DNA from: Syngnathus acus
Taxonomy: Eukaryota; Chordata; Actinopteri; Syngnathiformes; Syngnathidae
Direction of reading: 5' to 3'
DNA: 64,000 nt
Assembly: GCF_901709675.1 (NCBI RefSeq)
Contig: NC_051103.1
Location: 483,501-547,500, forward strand
In this document: in pieces, positions 42,936-55,929 of the stretch
Layout: every line of letters begins with the position of its first letter
How positions within the stretch are numbered: the first letter of the stretch is position 1
The notes under the pieces: model-generated
The model's input: the letters and a program-made list of their open reading frames with translations, nothing else
Told to the model about the DNA's origin: nothing
The model's database searches: none
Translations under genes and position numbers: made by a program

Positions 42936-43345
42936 AACTATTGTGGGAGGTGTACCAAGGATGACAATGAGGAGTACAGCTGTCTGGTGGGGACCTTTGC
43001 CATCTGGAGCCGCTCCAACCATCTGGAGCTTAACGTCTCCAAGACAAAGGAGCTGGTCATAGAATTTGGGAAACTTGGGCTAGGAGGGAGGCTGAGATAG
43101 AGGCTGTGGACTTCTACAAATATCTTGGGTTGTGGTGGATGGTAAACTGGACTGGTCAGCACACATGAGCCACCTGCACAGGAAGATGCAGCACAAGTTG
43201 TACTTCCTGAGGAGGCTGCTGTTGTTCAACATCTGGATATTTTCTACCAGTATGCGGTTTTCTAGTGTCTCATTCTACACTGTGGTGTGCTGGTGGAGCA
43301 GCACATCCAAGGAGGATGCTTCCAGACTGGACAGGCAAGGAGTGA
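42936..43345 (+). pseudogene. L2-type reverse transcriptase fragment
   Basis: Pieces in two frames read NHLELNVSKTKELVIEFGK and VDGKLDWSAHMSHLHRKMQ followed by KLYFLRRLLLFN. These are the region just after the RT catalytic loop. It is short and frameshifted, and a reversed L2 family A tail follows. Confidence 0.65.
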
Positions 43346-44086
43346 TAATCAAGGAGCTGGGCTCTCTGGTGGAAGAGACAAGATTCAAGAATGTTTATTC
43401 GCCATGTTTGAGCATGCCAAACAAGGAATTTGACTTCGGTACATCACAGCCTCTGTTCAACATTTAGGTGACTAACAACACTCAGGACATGTGCGAAAAT
43501 TGACAAATATTCTCAAACATCTCCTGATCTTAAACTCCCAGGAGGGCAAGGAAAAACTCAAAACTCCAACTAGGGGAAATGAGAAACCTTGAGAAGAGAC
43601 CACGGATAGGAGGATCCCTCTTCTAGGATGACCAGGCTGCAATGGATGCAGAGTGGACACATAGTACACACAATACAGACAATTCAAAAAGGGCGTGGAG
43701 AGCAGGATGTTTATTGCACATTGACTCAGAGACTCTTAAGAGATCAGAGTGACAGACAGCTTGGGGGAAGAAGCTTTCTCTGTGTCTGCTGGTTTTGGCG
43801 TTCAGGGCTCTACAGGACTGTCTCAGAAAATTAGAATATTGTGATAAAGTTCTTTATTTTCTGTAATGCAATTAAAAAAACAAAAAATTCATACATTCTG
43901 GATTCATTACAAGTCAACTGAAATATTGCAAGCCTTTTTTTATTTTAATATTGCTGATTATGGCTTACAGCTTAAGAAAACTCAAAAATCCTATCTCAAA
44001 ATATTAGAATATTTCCTCAGACCAAGTAAAAAAAAAAGATTTATAACAGCAAGACAAAATCAAACATTTGAAAATGTCCATTAATG

Positions 44087-45962
44087 CAGTGGTCCCCAAC
44101 CTCTTTTGCGCCACGGACCGGTTAACGTGTCAGAAATATTTTCGCGGACCAGCCTTTATATACTACTCAAAATAATTAAAGGAACACTTTGAAAACACAT
44201 CAGATTTCAATGGTGAATTTTTCTGGGGGGGATATCTATACTGATATGGACAGTTTAATGTCTCAGGAACAAAAGGATGCCACATCTTTTGATGGAAATA
44301 AATGTTTTCAGCCTACAGAGGGCTCAGTATACAGACACCCCAAAAATCAAAGTGAAAAAATGATATGGCAGGCTCGTCCTTTTTGCCTAAATTCAATTTC
44401 TGCAACTCAAAATTGTTTTCAATATCTTGTGTGGCCCCCATGAGCTTGTATGCATGCTTGACAACGTCGCGGCATGCTCCTAATGAGACAACGGATGGTG
44501 TCTTGTGAGATGTCCTCCCAGATCTTAAGGGCATCAGTGGGCTCCTGTAAAGTCTGAGGAGCAACCTGGCGGCGTATGATGGACCGGAACATTACGTCCC
44601 GGAGGTGTTCTTTCGGGTTTAGATCAGGTGATCGTGAGGGCCATTCAATTGTGTCAATTCCTTCATCCTCCAGATACTGTCTGCACACTCTTGCCACAAT
44701 AGGCCGGACATTGATGTGGATAAGGAGGAACCCAGGACCTACCGTCTACGGCCCTGTCCAGTACTCCTAGAGTAACTGCCTGTCTCCTGGAATATCCTCC
44801 ATGCTCTGGAGATTGTCCTGGGAGACACATCAAATCTTCTTGCAACCGCACGCATGGATGTGCCATCCTGGAGGAGTTGGAAAAATCTGCGCAACTTCAG
44901 GAGGGTTAAGAAATCGCCTCATGCTCCCAGTCGTGATAATGACTCTAGCTAAAGCCAACACTTGTGGAAAAACTGTTAAAAAAGATCAAGAGGGAGGAAC
45001 TTAAAATGGCCTCCACCTGCAAAATCAGTCCTGTTTTGGGGATCATCTCGTTGTTGCCCCTCTAGTGCACCTGTTGGGAATTCCACCAACACCAATGCAG
45101 CTGAAACTGATTAACAACCCCCTCTGCCACGTACCTGACCAAAACCTTATCAGAAAAGTCTAATTGAATTCATGCCATACCCTGATAAAAAACTTCCTTT
45201 AATTTTTTTGAGCAGTGTATAAATAAATGATACATTTATATAAATAAATAATACATTTATAATAAATATATAAATACGATGAAATAAAATGATACGACTG
45301 GCATAAAAAAAAAGTACAAACAACATAAAAATAAAACTCACTATTACGTTGAATTAGTGGGTGCGCTGAGCTTGTTTCTCAGAAACGAGCCGGTCCCATC
45401 TAGGCTTAATCGGAGACAATGACATCCAAAGTGGTTAAGGTTTGTCTTTTAATGCAAGATGCTTGGTCTCCATGTGCCGAAGCAGTTTTGCTTACGAGGC
45501 ACTTTTATTGCCTCGTTAGCTAGCCTGTCGTTAGCTAGCCTGAGTGGGCTTGGCGCGTCAGTCACCGGTGGCGATGAATCCATATTTTAAGTAGGACTCC
45601 AGAAATGTTCTTTTAAATGCAGCTTTCCTTATCTTAGAAGTCGTAGCCTCTTCTTCCGTCTCCTCATTGGGCTTTTTTCCCTTTCCGAAGAAGCCTTCCA
45701 AACATCTCTGTTTCTTGCTAATTTTTGCTTGCTTCGCGGGCTCGACTGACGTGACATGTCACGTGACCGAGACAATTATATTTTTCAAAATATATTCTTA
45801 CTCATTTTTGCTAGCTTTGCAGGCTCGACTGGGGAAACATGTCACGTGACCGGGACGAGCTTCTTGACCTGAATTAATTGATTGTCGATAAAAAAAATTC
45901 CTGTGCGGCTAGGCGGCCCGGTACCAAGTGACCGTCCGTGGCCCCGTGGTTGGGGACCCCTG
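44087..45962 (-). mobile_element. hAT element, sister of 35884-40209, nested in Tc1
   Basis: Ends CAGTGGTCCCCAACCTCTTT and GGTTGGGGACCCCTG, perfect 8-bp duplication CATTAATG (44079-44086, 45963-45970). Interrupted by Tc1-like element B. Confidence 0.92.
44161..45217 (-). mobile_element. Tc1-like transposon B, nested in the hAT
   Basis: Ends TACTACTCAAAATAATTAAA and (reversed) CACTGCTCAAAAAAATTAAA with TA on each side (44159-44160, 45218-45219). The minus-strand coding remnant (about 44950-44313) includes DTIEWPSRSPDLNPKEHL, a Tc1 catalytic-end motif, but is in several frames. 1.06 kb, internally deleted. Confidence 0.85.
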
Positions 45963-45973
45963 CATTAATGCAC

Positions 45974-46952
45974 TCAGTACTTGGTTGGGAATCCTTTTGC
46001 ACGGATTACTGCATCATTGCGGCGTGGTATGGAGGCAATCAGCCTGTGGCATTGCTGAGGTGTTATGGATGCCCAGGATGCCTCAATAGTTGCCTTTAGC
46101 TCATTTGCATTGTTGGGTCTGGTGTCTTTCAGCTTCTTCTTCATAATACCCCACAAATTCTCTATGGGGTTCAGGTCAGGAGAATTGGCAGGCCAATCGA
46201 GGACAGTAATGCCATGATCAGTACACCATTTACTGGTGGTTTTGGCACTGTGGGCAGGTGCCAGATCATGCTGGAAAATGTAAATCATCATCTCCATAGA
46301 GCTCTTCAGCAGACGGAAGCATGTAGTGCTCTAAAATCTGCATTTACTCTGGACACAGTGGACCAACACCAGCAGCTGACATGGCTCCCCAAACCATCGC
46401 TGACTGTGGGAACTTCACACTGGATTTCAAGCAACTTCGATTTTGCTCCTCTCCAGCCTTTCTCCAGACTCTGGCACCTTGGCTTCCAAATGAAATACAA
46501 AACTTGCTTTCGTCTGTAAATAGGACTTTGGACTACTCTGCAACTGTCCAGTGCTTCTTTTCCATAACCCAAGTCAGACGCTTCTTCCGTTGTCTTGAGT
46601 TCAGAAGTGGCTTTACCATGGGAATACGGCTATTGTAGCCCATTTCCCGGACACGTCTGTGAACAATGGCTTTTGATACCTGGACTCCAGCTTCAGTCCA
46701 CTGTCTTTGAAGCTCCAAATTCTGGAAGCGACTCTTCTTCACAATGCTGTTAAGGATGCGGTCATCTCTCTTGGTTGTGCAGGGTTTCCCGCTCCATTTC
46801 CCACTTCCAACAGACTTTTTGTGGATGTGCTTTGAAACTGCACTCTGTGAACAGCTTGCTCTTTGAGAAATTTCTTTTTGTGTCTTACCCTCCTGATGGA
46901 GGGTGTCAATGATGGTCCTCTGGACAGCAGCCATATCAGCAGTCTTCCCCAT
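45974..46952 (-). pseudogene. Tc1 transposase, two frameshifts
   Basis: Starts MGKTADMAAVQRTIIDTLHQ, with the helix-turn-helix region KEISQRASCSQSAVSKHIHK and the second HTH around VQVSKAIVHRRVREMG. A shift near 46550 leads to the middle part, and another near 46300 leads to HDLAPAHSAKTTSKWC and VLDWPANSPDLNPIENLWG, ending KGFPTKY. The last catalytic pair is spaced D-x34-E as in Tc1. The DNA-binding, linker and DDE domains are all still present in the DNA, so it is a recently inactivated copy. Confidence 0.85.
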
Positions 46953-47357
46953 GCTAGTGATTTAGTTTACTGAACCAAGCTGAGTGTTTTTCAAGCCTCA
47001 GGAAACCCTTGCAGGTGTTTCGAGTTAATTAGACGATTCAAGTGATTAGTTGAATACCCTACTAGTATACTTTTTTGTGATATTCTAATATTTCGAGAGG
47101 ATATTTGAATTTTCTAAAGCTGTATGCCATAATCAGCAATATTAAAATAATAAAAGGCTTGCAATATTTCAGTTGATGTATAACGAATCCAGAATGTATG
47201 ACATTTTTGTTGTTTTAATTGCATTACAGAAAATAAAGAACTTTATCACAATATTCTCATTTTCTGAGACAGTCCTGTATAACGCCGTCCGCAGGGGAGT
47301 AGTTCGAACAGACTGCAACCTCGGTGAGAAGGGTCTGTAGAGATGTTACTTGCACGT

Positions 47358-49930
47358 TTACTGGTTCTTGACAGGTACAAGTCCTGAATAGATGGGAGGT
47401 TGATTCCAATTATCTTTTCTGCAGTCCTGATTGTCCGTTGCAGTCTGTGTTTGTCTTGTTTGGAGGCCGATCCAAACCAGACAGTGATGGAGGTGCAGAT
47501 AATAGACTGGATGATGGCAGTATAGAAGGTCTTCAGCAGCTCCCGCAGCAGGTTGAACTTCCTGAGCTGTCTCAGAAAGTACAGCCTCTGCTGGGCCTTC
47601 TTCCGGACAGAGTCTATGTGGCTGGTCCATTTCAGGTCCCAAGAGATCGTGGTTCCCAGGAACGTGAAGGTGTCTGTGGAGAGAATAGTATTACTGCAGA
47701 TAGTGAAGGGTGAAAGTGGTGAAGGGTCTCACCTGAAGTCCACTGTCAACTCCACGGTCTTGAGCGGGTTCCGCTCCATGTGGTTTTGCCTGCACCAGTG
47801 GACCAGCCGCTCCACCTCCTCCGTCATGGATAACTCCAATGAGAGTGGTGTCGTCTGCATAATTCAGGAGCCTCACAGGCGAGTCACCTAAGGAGTGATC
47901 GTTAGTGTAGGGAGAGAAGAGCCGTGGAGAGAAGACGCACCCCTGAGGGGCGCCAGTATTGGTGGTCCGGGTGTCGGATGTGATGGTCCCCAGCCTCACA
48001 CGCTGTCTCCTGTTGGTCAGGAAGCTGGTGATCCACTGACAGGTGGAGGCAGGCATCGCGAGCTGGAGGATGTCAGGAGCGATGGTGTTGAACGCCGAGC
48101 TGAAGTCCACAAACAAGATCGTGGCGTACGTTCCTGGGGTGTCCAGGTGGTGCAGGATGTAGTGCAGTCACATGTTGACCGCATCGTCCACCGACCTGTT
48201 TGCCCGGTAGGCAAACTAGAGGGGGTCAAGCAATGGGCCCGTGACGTCCTTCAGGTGGTTCAACACTAACCTCTCAAAAGATTTCATGACCACAAATGTC
48301 AGGGCGACAGGTCTATAGTCAATCAAACCTGTGATGGCGGGCTTCTTGGCCACCGGTACGATGGTGGAGCTCTTGAAGCACGAGGGCACCACACACAGCT
48401 CCAGGGAACGGTTGAAGATCCATGCAAAGGTGGGTGCCAGTTGTTCAGCACAGACTTTCAAGCAGGAAGGGGACACGCCGTCTGGGCCCGGTGCCTTCCT
48501 GATCTTTTGTCTCCAGAACATCTGCCGCACTTCCTCCTTGCGGATCTGGAGTGCGGGCGCGGCCTCTGCAAGAGAGAGAGTAGGTGACAACGGTGATGGA
48601 GGTGTGGACAGAGCGGTTGTGGAGGGAGGTGAGTATGTTGTGCTGCAGGAGGTCCTGTTGTGTGGCAGGACCGATCAAACCTGCAGTAGAACCTGTTTAG
48701 CTGGTTTGCAAGGCTTGGGCTCTCTACAGGACGAGGGATTGGTTTCTTGAAGCCGGTGATGCTCTGCAGACCTTTCCACACTGTTGAGGGATCAGGATTG
48801 GCAGAGAGGTGTCTCTCCAGGCTCTTCCCGTAACACCACTTGGCTTTCCTGACCTCTCGGTTCAGTGTGTTTCTGGTCTGCTTGAACAGGTCCCAGTCGC
48901 CACTCCTGTAGCCCTCCTCCTTGACTTTGCGCAGCCTCCTGAGGTTCAGTGTAAATCAAAGTTTGTCGTTGTTGTACGTGCAGAAGGTCTTAGTCTGCAC
49001 ACACAGATCCTCACAAAAACTGATGTATGATGTGACAATGTCAGTGAGTTCATGCAGGTCTGAAATTCCAGCTTCAAAAACTCCCCAATCGGTGCAGTCA
49101 AAGCAGGCTTGGAGGTCCTGCTTTGACTCCACTGTCCGCTTCCTCACAGTCCTCACCACAGGCTTAGAAGTTTTTACTTTCTGCCTGTAGGCCGGGATCA
49201 GATGAACTAGACAGTGGTCCGAGAGTCCTAAAGCTGCACGAGCCACAGAGTGGTATGCATCCTTTATTACGGTGTAGCAGTGGTGCAGTGTCTGTGCCCC
49301 TCTGGTGGGACACGTTATGTGCTGTCTGTATTTGGGGAGTTCGTGTGCGAGGTTCGCCCTGTTAAGATCACCCAGAACAATGATTAGTGAATTTGGTAGA
49401 AGAAGAATCTGCGTGGCTTCACTCGCACGTGCGTTTGGTGGAATGTAAACAGCCGCCATGACGATCGAGGAGAACTCCCGTGGTGAATAGAACGGCCGGC
49501 AGTTTATGAAAAGTGTTTCTAGGAGAGGGCTGCAAGACTCTTTCAAAACCGTGACATCAGTTCACCAACGAACATTAATATAGAAACATAGACCACCTCC
49601 CCTTGATTTTCCGGTGAGCTCCGCGCTGCGGTCTGCACACATTAGCCGAAACCCAGCTAGCTCCACGGCGTGGTGGGGGGTGCGTCCGTCAAGCCACGTT
49701 TCAACAAAGCACAGCGCAGCGGATCTGCTGAAGTCCGCGTTGAAGTGAGAAGCAGCAGTTCGCCCATCTTTTTCGCCAGGGAGCGGACATTCGCCAGATG
49801 AATTGATGGTAGTGCAGAACGGAACCCTCTCTGCCTCAGCTTTACGAGGGCTCCGGCGCATTTGCCACGTCGTCTTCGGCGTGCTAGCTTGTATAGCACC
49901 GCCGCTCCGGCTAAAATCTCCGTCAAACAT
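47358..49930 (-). pseudogene. L2 family A endonuclease and reverse transcriptase, broken
   Basis: Reading 5'-3' on the minus strand: HLANVRSLAKKMGELLLLT and CFVETWLDGRTPHHAVELAG (endonuclease, catalytic Glu in ETW), VLGDLNRANLAHELPKY and [15 protein letters not shown] (Asp and SDH boxes). Then [76 protein letters not shown] and LNYADDTTLIGVI (YADD), with the thumb region lost to frameshifts. All domains occur in the normal L2 order. At least five frame breaks. Confidence 0.8.
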
Positions 49931-50371
49931 TATGGATCAGAGAGAACTGGAGAGAAAATACCAGGAGAAGGCTGTCAGATTCTTCTCTGGTAGCAGTAAT
50001 CCGGGATAGACAGCTGAACAAACTGCGGGACATTATGGACAATACCAGCCACCCTCTCCACACAGTCATCATCGCTCAGATGGCTTGGGTTCCACGCATG
50101 AGTCTGACCCGGAAGTCACCTCATCCGGTTGAGGCCCAGGCAGGATGTGACGTTAATAGTGATACTATTTGGTGGAGGACTGCAGATGACTCATGAGCCT
50201 GACCCAGAGGTCACCTCTGCGCCTAGGTCGGCGATGCAGCTGCGGTCTATTATACCGTATTGGCCCGAATATAAGACGGTGTTTTTTGCATTGAAATAAG
50301 ACTGAAAAAGTGAGGGTCGTCTTACATTCGGGGTCTAGACATTATTCCAATTCACAACGCTAGATGACGCC

Positions 50372-51836
50372 AGATATCAGACTACCGCCCCGTGGCACTT
50401 ACGCCCATCATCATGAAGTGCTTTGAGCGGCTTGTCATGGAGCACATCCGATCCGTTCTCCCCCCCACCATTGACCCCTTCCAGTTTGCGTACCGAGCCA
50501 AACGGTCCTCTGAGGATGCCATCTGCTCTGCCCTCCACTCGGCCCTCACCCACCTGGAGAGAAGGGACTCGTATGTGAGATTGCTATTTGTGGACTTCAG
50601 TTCTGCCTTCAACACCATTGTGCCATAACGTCTCATCAGCAAACCTGACAAGCTGGGCCTCAGTTCCTGCCTCTGCAACTGGCTACTGGACTTCCTCTGT
50701 CAGAGGCCAAAGGTGGTACGTGTTGGCGACAAAATCTCCGCCAGCATCACGCTGAGCACAGGGGCCCCCCAAGGCTGCGTGCTCAGTCCGCTGCTCTTCA
50801 CCCTCCTGACGCATGACTGCACTGCAACCTACAGCGACAACCGCATAGTGAAGTTTGCTGACGACACGACTCTGGTGGGTCTCATCACCAAGGGAGACGA
50901 GACTCAATACAGGCTGGAGGTTGACCTTCTGACCACGTGGTGCAGGGACAACAACCTCCTGCTGAACGTCGACAAGACCAAGGAGATTGTTGTTGACTTC
51001 CGGAAGGGTCACTCCCAACACCTGCCGCTGACCATCGACGGTGCTGTGGTGGAGAGAGTGAGCAGCGCCAGGTTCCTGGGGGTGCACATCAGTGAGGATC
51101 TCTCCTGGTCCACCAACACCGCAGCACTGGCGAAGAAGGCCCAGCGCCGCCTGTACTTCCTGCGGAAACTCAGGCGAGCGGGCGCTCCTCCGGCCGTCAT
51201 GACTACATTTTACCGCGGCACCATTGAGAGCGTCCTCTCCAGCCTTATTGCTGTTTGGGGTGGCAGCTGCACTGACTACAACTTGAAGGCCCTGCAGCGC
51301 ATAGTGAACACGGCTGGTAAGACTATTGGTGCTTCTTTCCCCTCCTTGAAGGACATTTACACCTCCCATCTCACCCGCAAGGCGACCACGATTGTGAGTG
51401 ATGTGAGTCACCCCGCTCACTCTTTGTTTGATCTTCTGCCCTCTGGGAAGAGGTACAGGAGCCTGCGCTCCCGCACCACCAGATTCACCAACAGCTTCAC
51501 CAACAGCTTCATACTCCAGGCTGTTAGGATCCTGAACTCGCTCCCCCTTTCTGCGTAGCGTCCTGTACTTTGCGCTATGCTTACTGTCTGCTGTATGCAC
51601 ACTGGCTCAGTTTTGCTCCTCTTATTTATTGGGTTATTTGTTTATTATTTATTCATCGCTCATATTATTTATTTATTATTTATTATTTATTGTTTGTGCC
51701 TTGTTGTTTTTATTTTGTGTCGTCTACTTGTATGTCTATCGTGTACTGTGTCTCGTCACCGTGGGATAGATGAAACGGAATTTCGGTTTCTTTGTGTGTC
51801 TTGACATATGAAGGGATTGACAATAAAGCTGACTTT
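50372..51836 (+). mobile_element. L2 family B, youngest-looking copy
   Basis: Begins within the RT (ATCAGACTACCGCCCCGTGG) and ends in AATAAAGCTGACTTTGACTT. One stop (50626-50628) and one shift (near 50700) break the frame. Confidence 0.88.
50392..51558 (+). pseudogene. L2 family B reverse transcriptase, nearly intact C-terminal two thirds
   Basis: The first frame (to 50628) reads [40 protein letters not shown] and [15 protein letters not shown], then TAA. The second (50713-51558, 281 codons) reads [18 protein letters not shown], catalytic [76 protein letters not shown] and [20 protein letters not shown], ending at a normal stop after ILNSLPLSA. Endonuclease missing through 5' truncation. Confidence 0.85.
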
Positions 51837-52549
51837 GACTTTGACATCTTTAAAGCGAAGACTGAACTTAACTCCCCAGGCAAAGCGAACCCCTGTCACG
51901 AAGAAGAAATAGAGAGATCTCAGCTACTCTCAAGTTCAAACCAGTTTGCATTATTTTATTGGAATGTTTTTCCTTATTCAGATTTGTTACAAGACTACAG
52001 TTACAGTTAGACTTCACTTTGATGGTTAATGCAGTTATTGCAATTTTGTTGTTTTATCACAGTAGATTGGTTTATTTACATTTCAAAAACCAGAAGCCAT
52101 TTATTTACGAATGTGATTGCACTTTAGTTTACATATTTAAATGTTCAGATATTAAGATGTGATAGACAGTTTTTGCATGATTTGAATGAGGCAAAATTAC
52201 ATGCTTTTTCCCTCTCATATATATTTTTATAATCATTTGTTTCAGATGTACTGTAATTATTTTCTGTATAAAAATTACATTTGGTGTTCAAAAAGTCTTT
52301 TTTCAATCTTGAGTCTTGAAAAAGAGGGGGTCGTCTTATAATCAGGGTCGTCTTATATTCGGGCCAATACGGTAAATCAAATACAGGATACTGCATGGAA
52401 ATCAAAACTGTGATGACGCATGCACACCTGACCTCATCCGGTTCAGGCTGGACAGGATGCACCTGCAGTCCATTTTAGAAGCTTATGAGTCATATGAGGG
52501 CAACATATGACCTAATGGAAGAATACTGTCATATGACGTACATACAGCC

Positions 52550-52557
52550 TATAAAAG
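52550..52557 (+). promoter_or_regulatory. TATA box (TATAAAAG)
   Basis: Sits in CCTATAAAAGGTTC, downstream of the U3-like repeats, with a purine-rich leader about 25-90 bp further on. It probably belongs to the LTR-like element, not to mix23. Confidence 0.45.
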
Positions 52558-53160
52558 GTTCGTTCCAAACGAGAGGAGCGCTCTTTCTCGTCAGGCTGCC
52601 CAGAGCAAAGAACACCTTCAGACGAAGATAGATTTTCTTTTTGAGATTAGACCAAAATCCGCTAAAATGAATTTCTAGAGTCTTCGAATTGTCAAATTTT
52701 AAGCTTGCAGTTAGGCTAGGAGATGGGGACCTCAATGCAGCAGGAAGAAACAATTTTTACGGCCTGGTCCTCTCCCTCCTTTAGGCCAGCCTATCTTCTC
52801 AAACAGAATTCAGATTTTTGGAACAAAAGTGAATTGATCACTCGCCTTATTCCACCAAATAGCATTTTATACCTTTTGTCTATTTTTCCTCTTTTTGCTA
52901 TTTTTTGAGTTTTACAATTGAGAGAACTTCGAGACTGATTAATTTTTGCTCTATTGCGTGGAATTATTGTTGTTTGTTCGAACAATTGAGACTTACAATT
53001 CTTTTTCTCACTTATTCATTAAATTTCTACTTTATAATCATTTTATTTTGAATAATGATTATTTGGATCTTTTCTGCTCTAAATCTATTTTGTTTCTCTT
53101 TCATAGTCATACTTTGAAACCGTTCAGTTCTTTTTAAAGTGAAGACAGCTTTAATCCTTA

Positions 53161-54782
<1,622 letters not shown>

Positions 54783-55059
54783 TGAAGATGTATTAAACTT
54801 TTTGTCATTACAAACTAACAATTCCTCCTAATAGGAATGGGTGAACACTAACACCAAGTATTGGGCCAATACCAGCCTTATTTTCTGTATTCCATACTCG
54901 TGACAGAAAGCACTGCTAGTCAATGCCAATGGCTGACAGGGTGTTTTTGTGAATTGTATCCATATCAATCCTTCCATATGCCTATTAAGATGCAATTTCT
55001 GTATATGTTCATTTACAAGGTTTATATTCACGCTTAGATTGTGTTCATCCCATCCATTT

Positions 55060-55400
55060 CACAACTGGCTGTGAACCGCTCCAGAAAGAGTTGATGACAA
55101 AAGACAGCCTTGGCAGAGTCCAACTCTCAGCAGAAACAAATCCAACTTACTGCCGGCAATGCTGACCAAGCTCTAACATGTTCAAAACCTCGTACTGCTC
55201 AAACCAGGCCTGGCTCCAAAGGTGGACCCGCGTCCGGGGAAAACGTAGTTCAATATTATCACTCACCATGAGGGATTCCGTGAGCTGTGCTTTGTCTGGT
55301 CCTTCACCCAGGACTTGTTTGCTATGGGGGGCATAAAGCCCCAGAGAACTTGGCTCCTAGAATCACTGGGGCATTCAAACCCCTCCATCACGAAACGGTA
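55060..55400 (-). mobile_element. RTE-type LINE, two short pieces joined
   Basis: 55090-55190 is the reverse complement of the RT region near 34250-34340 (AGCCTTGGCAGAGTCCAACT, TTACTGCCGGCAATGC). 55285-55396 is the reverse complement of the 5' UTR near 31900-32010 (GGGGCATAAAGCCCC, CTTGGCTCCTAG). About 2 kb between them has been lost. Confidence 0.7.
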
Positions 55401-55451
55401 ATGGAGTGGTCAATACAATAAAATACAACTTTATTTATATAGCACATTTTA

Positions 55452-55577
55452 CAGTGGTACGGTGGGGCACTGATGAGCACGTCCGCCTCACAGTCCAGAA
55501 GTGCAGGATTGGATTCAGACTCCAGCCTTCCTGTGTCGAGTTTGCATGTTCTGCCTATGCCTGTGTGCATTTCCACC
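55452..55577 (+). mobile_element. Type 2 SINE, left part
   Basis: GTACGGTGGGGCACTGATGA to TGTGCATTTCCACC matches 9475-9600. The SINE appears to resume at 59096-59160 after the L2 insertion (ATATTCCAAGAAGATGTAGC, ACCAATTGAACATTACAAAT), in diverged form. Confidence 0.65.
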
Positions 55578-55929
55578 GGATAAAATAAGATAAGATAAGA
55601 TAATCCTTTATTATTCCCTCAATGGGGAAACTCCTATGTTAGCAGCAGTACACTTAACATATACACACACACACGCATGCGGGGAAGGGGGTAAAAGATT
55701 TAAAAAAGTAGAAGGTATATATAATTAAAAAATATGGACAGTATATACAAAATACACAATACACAATATACAGTGGAGATAAAAAAAAATATTAGATAAA
55801 AAAATAGTGCAAGGGAAGAAAAAAAATCAGTGCAAAAAAAGCAGGTAAAAGAGTGTGAGGTAGACAGATATTGCACATAGTGTGATTGCACATATGGTTA
55901 TTGCACGTTATTGCATGTTATTTTGTCCG

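Larger units (their letters stand above)
43813..47277 (-). mobile_element. Tc1-like transposon A
   Basis: Ends CAGGACTGTCTCAGAAAATT and, reversed, CAGGACTGTCTCAGAAAATG, with a TA duplication (43811-43812, 47278-47279). Transposase at 46952-45974. A hAT sits at 44087-45962, just beyond the transposase stop, so the original Tc1 length is about 1.6 kb, normal for the family. Confidence 0.92.
43383..49990 (-). mobile_element. L2 family A, near full length (-), split by Tc1
   Basis: The 3' end lies at 43383-43812 and the body at 47278-49990. The Tc1 insertion at 43813-47277 interrupts GCTCTRTAACGCCGTCC, which is continuous in the copy at 6890-6910. The 5' end reaches the endonuclease, so about 3.1 kb of LINE remains. 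Confidence 0.85.
50255..52372 (-). mobile_element. TA-flanked DNA element, family 1, copy B
   Basis: Left end CCGTATTGGCCCGAATATAA, right end (reversed) the same 20 bases, flanked by TA (50253-50254, 52373-52374). It is the reverse complement of copy A (507-3664) at both ends and contains an L2. Confidence 0.88.
50083..53160 (+). mobile_element. LTR-like sequence with U3 repeats, split by a TA element
   Basis: Three imperfect repeats around ACGCATG...CTGACC...CACCTCATCCGGTT lie at about 50090-50155, 50185-50245 and 52415-52470, the first two and the third on opposite sides of the family 1 element at 50255-52372. A TATA box follows and then a leader-like region. Repeats upstream of a TATA box suggest a U3 enhancer. 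No coding part or second LTR is visible, so the class is unknown. Confidence 0.35.
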
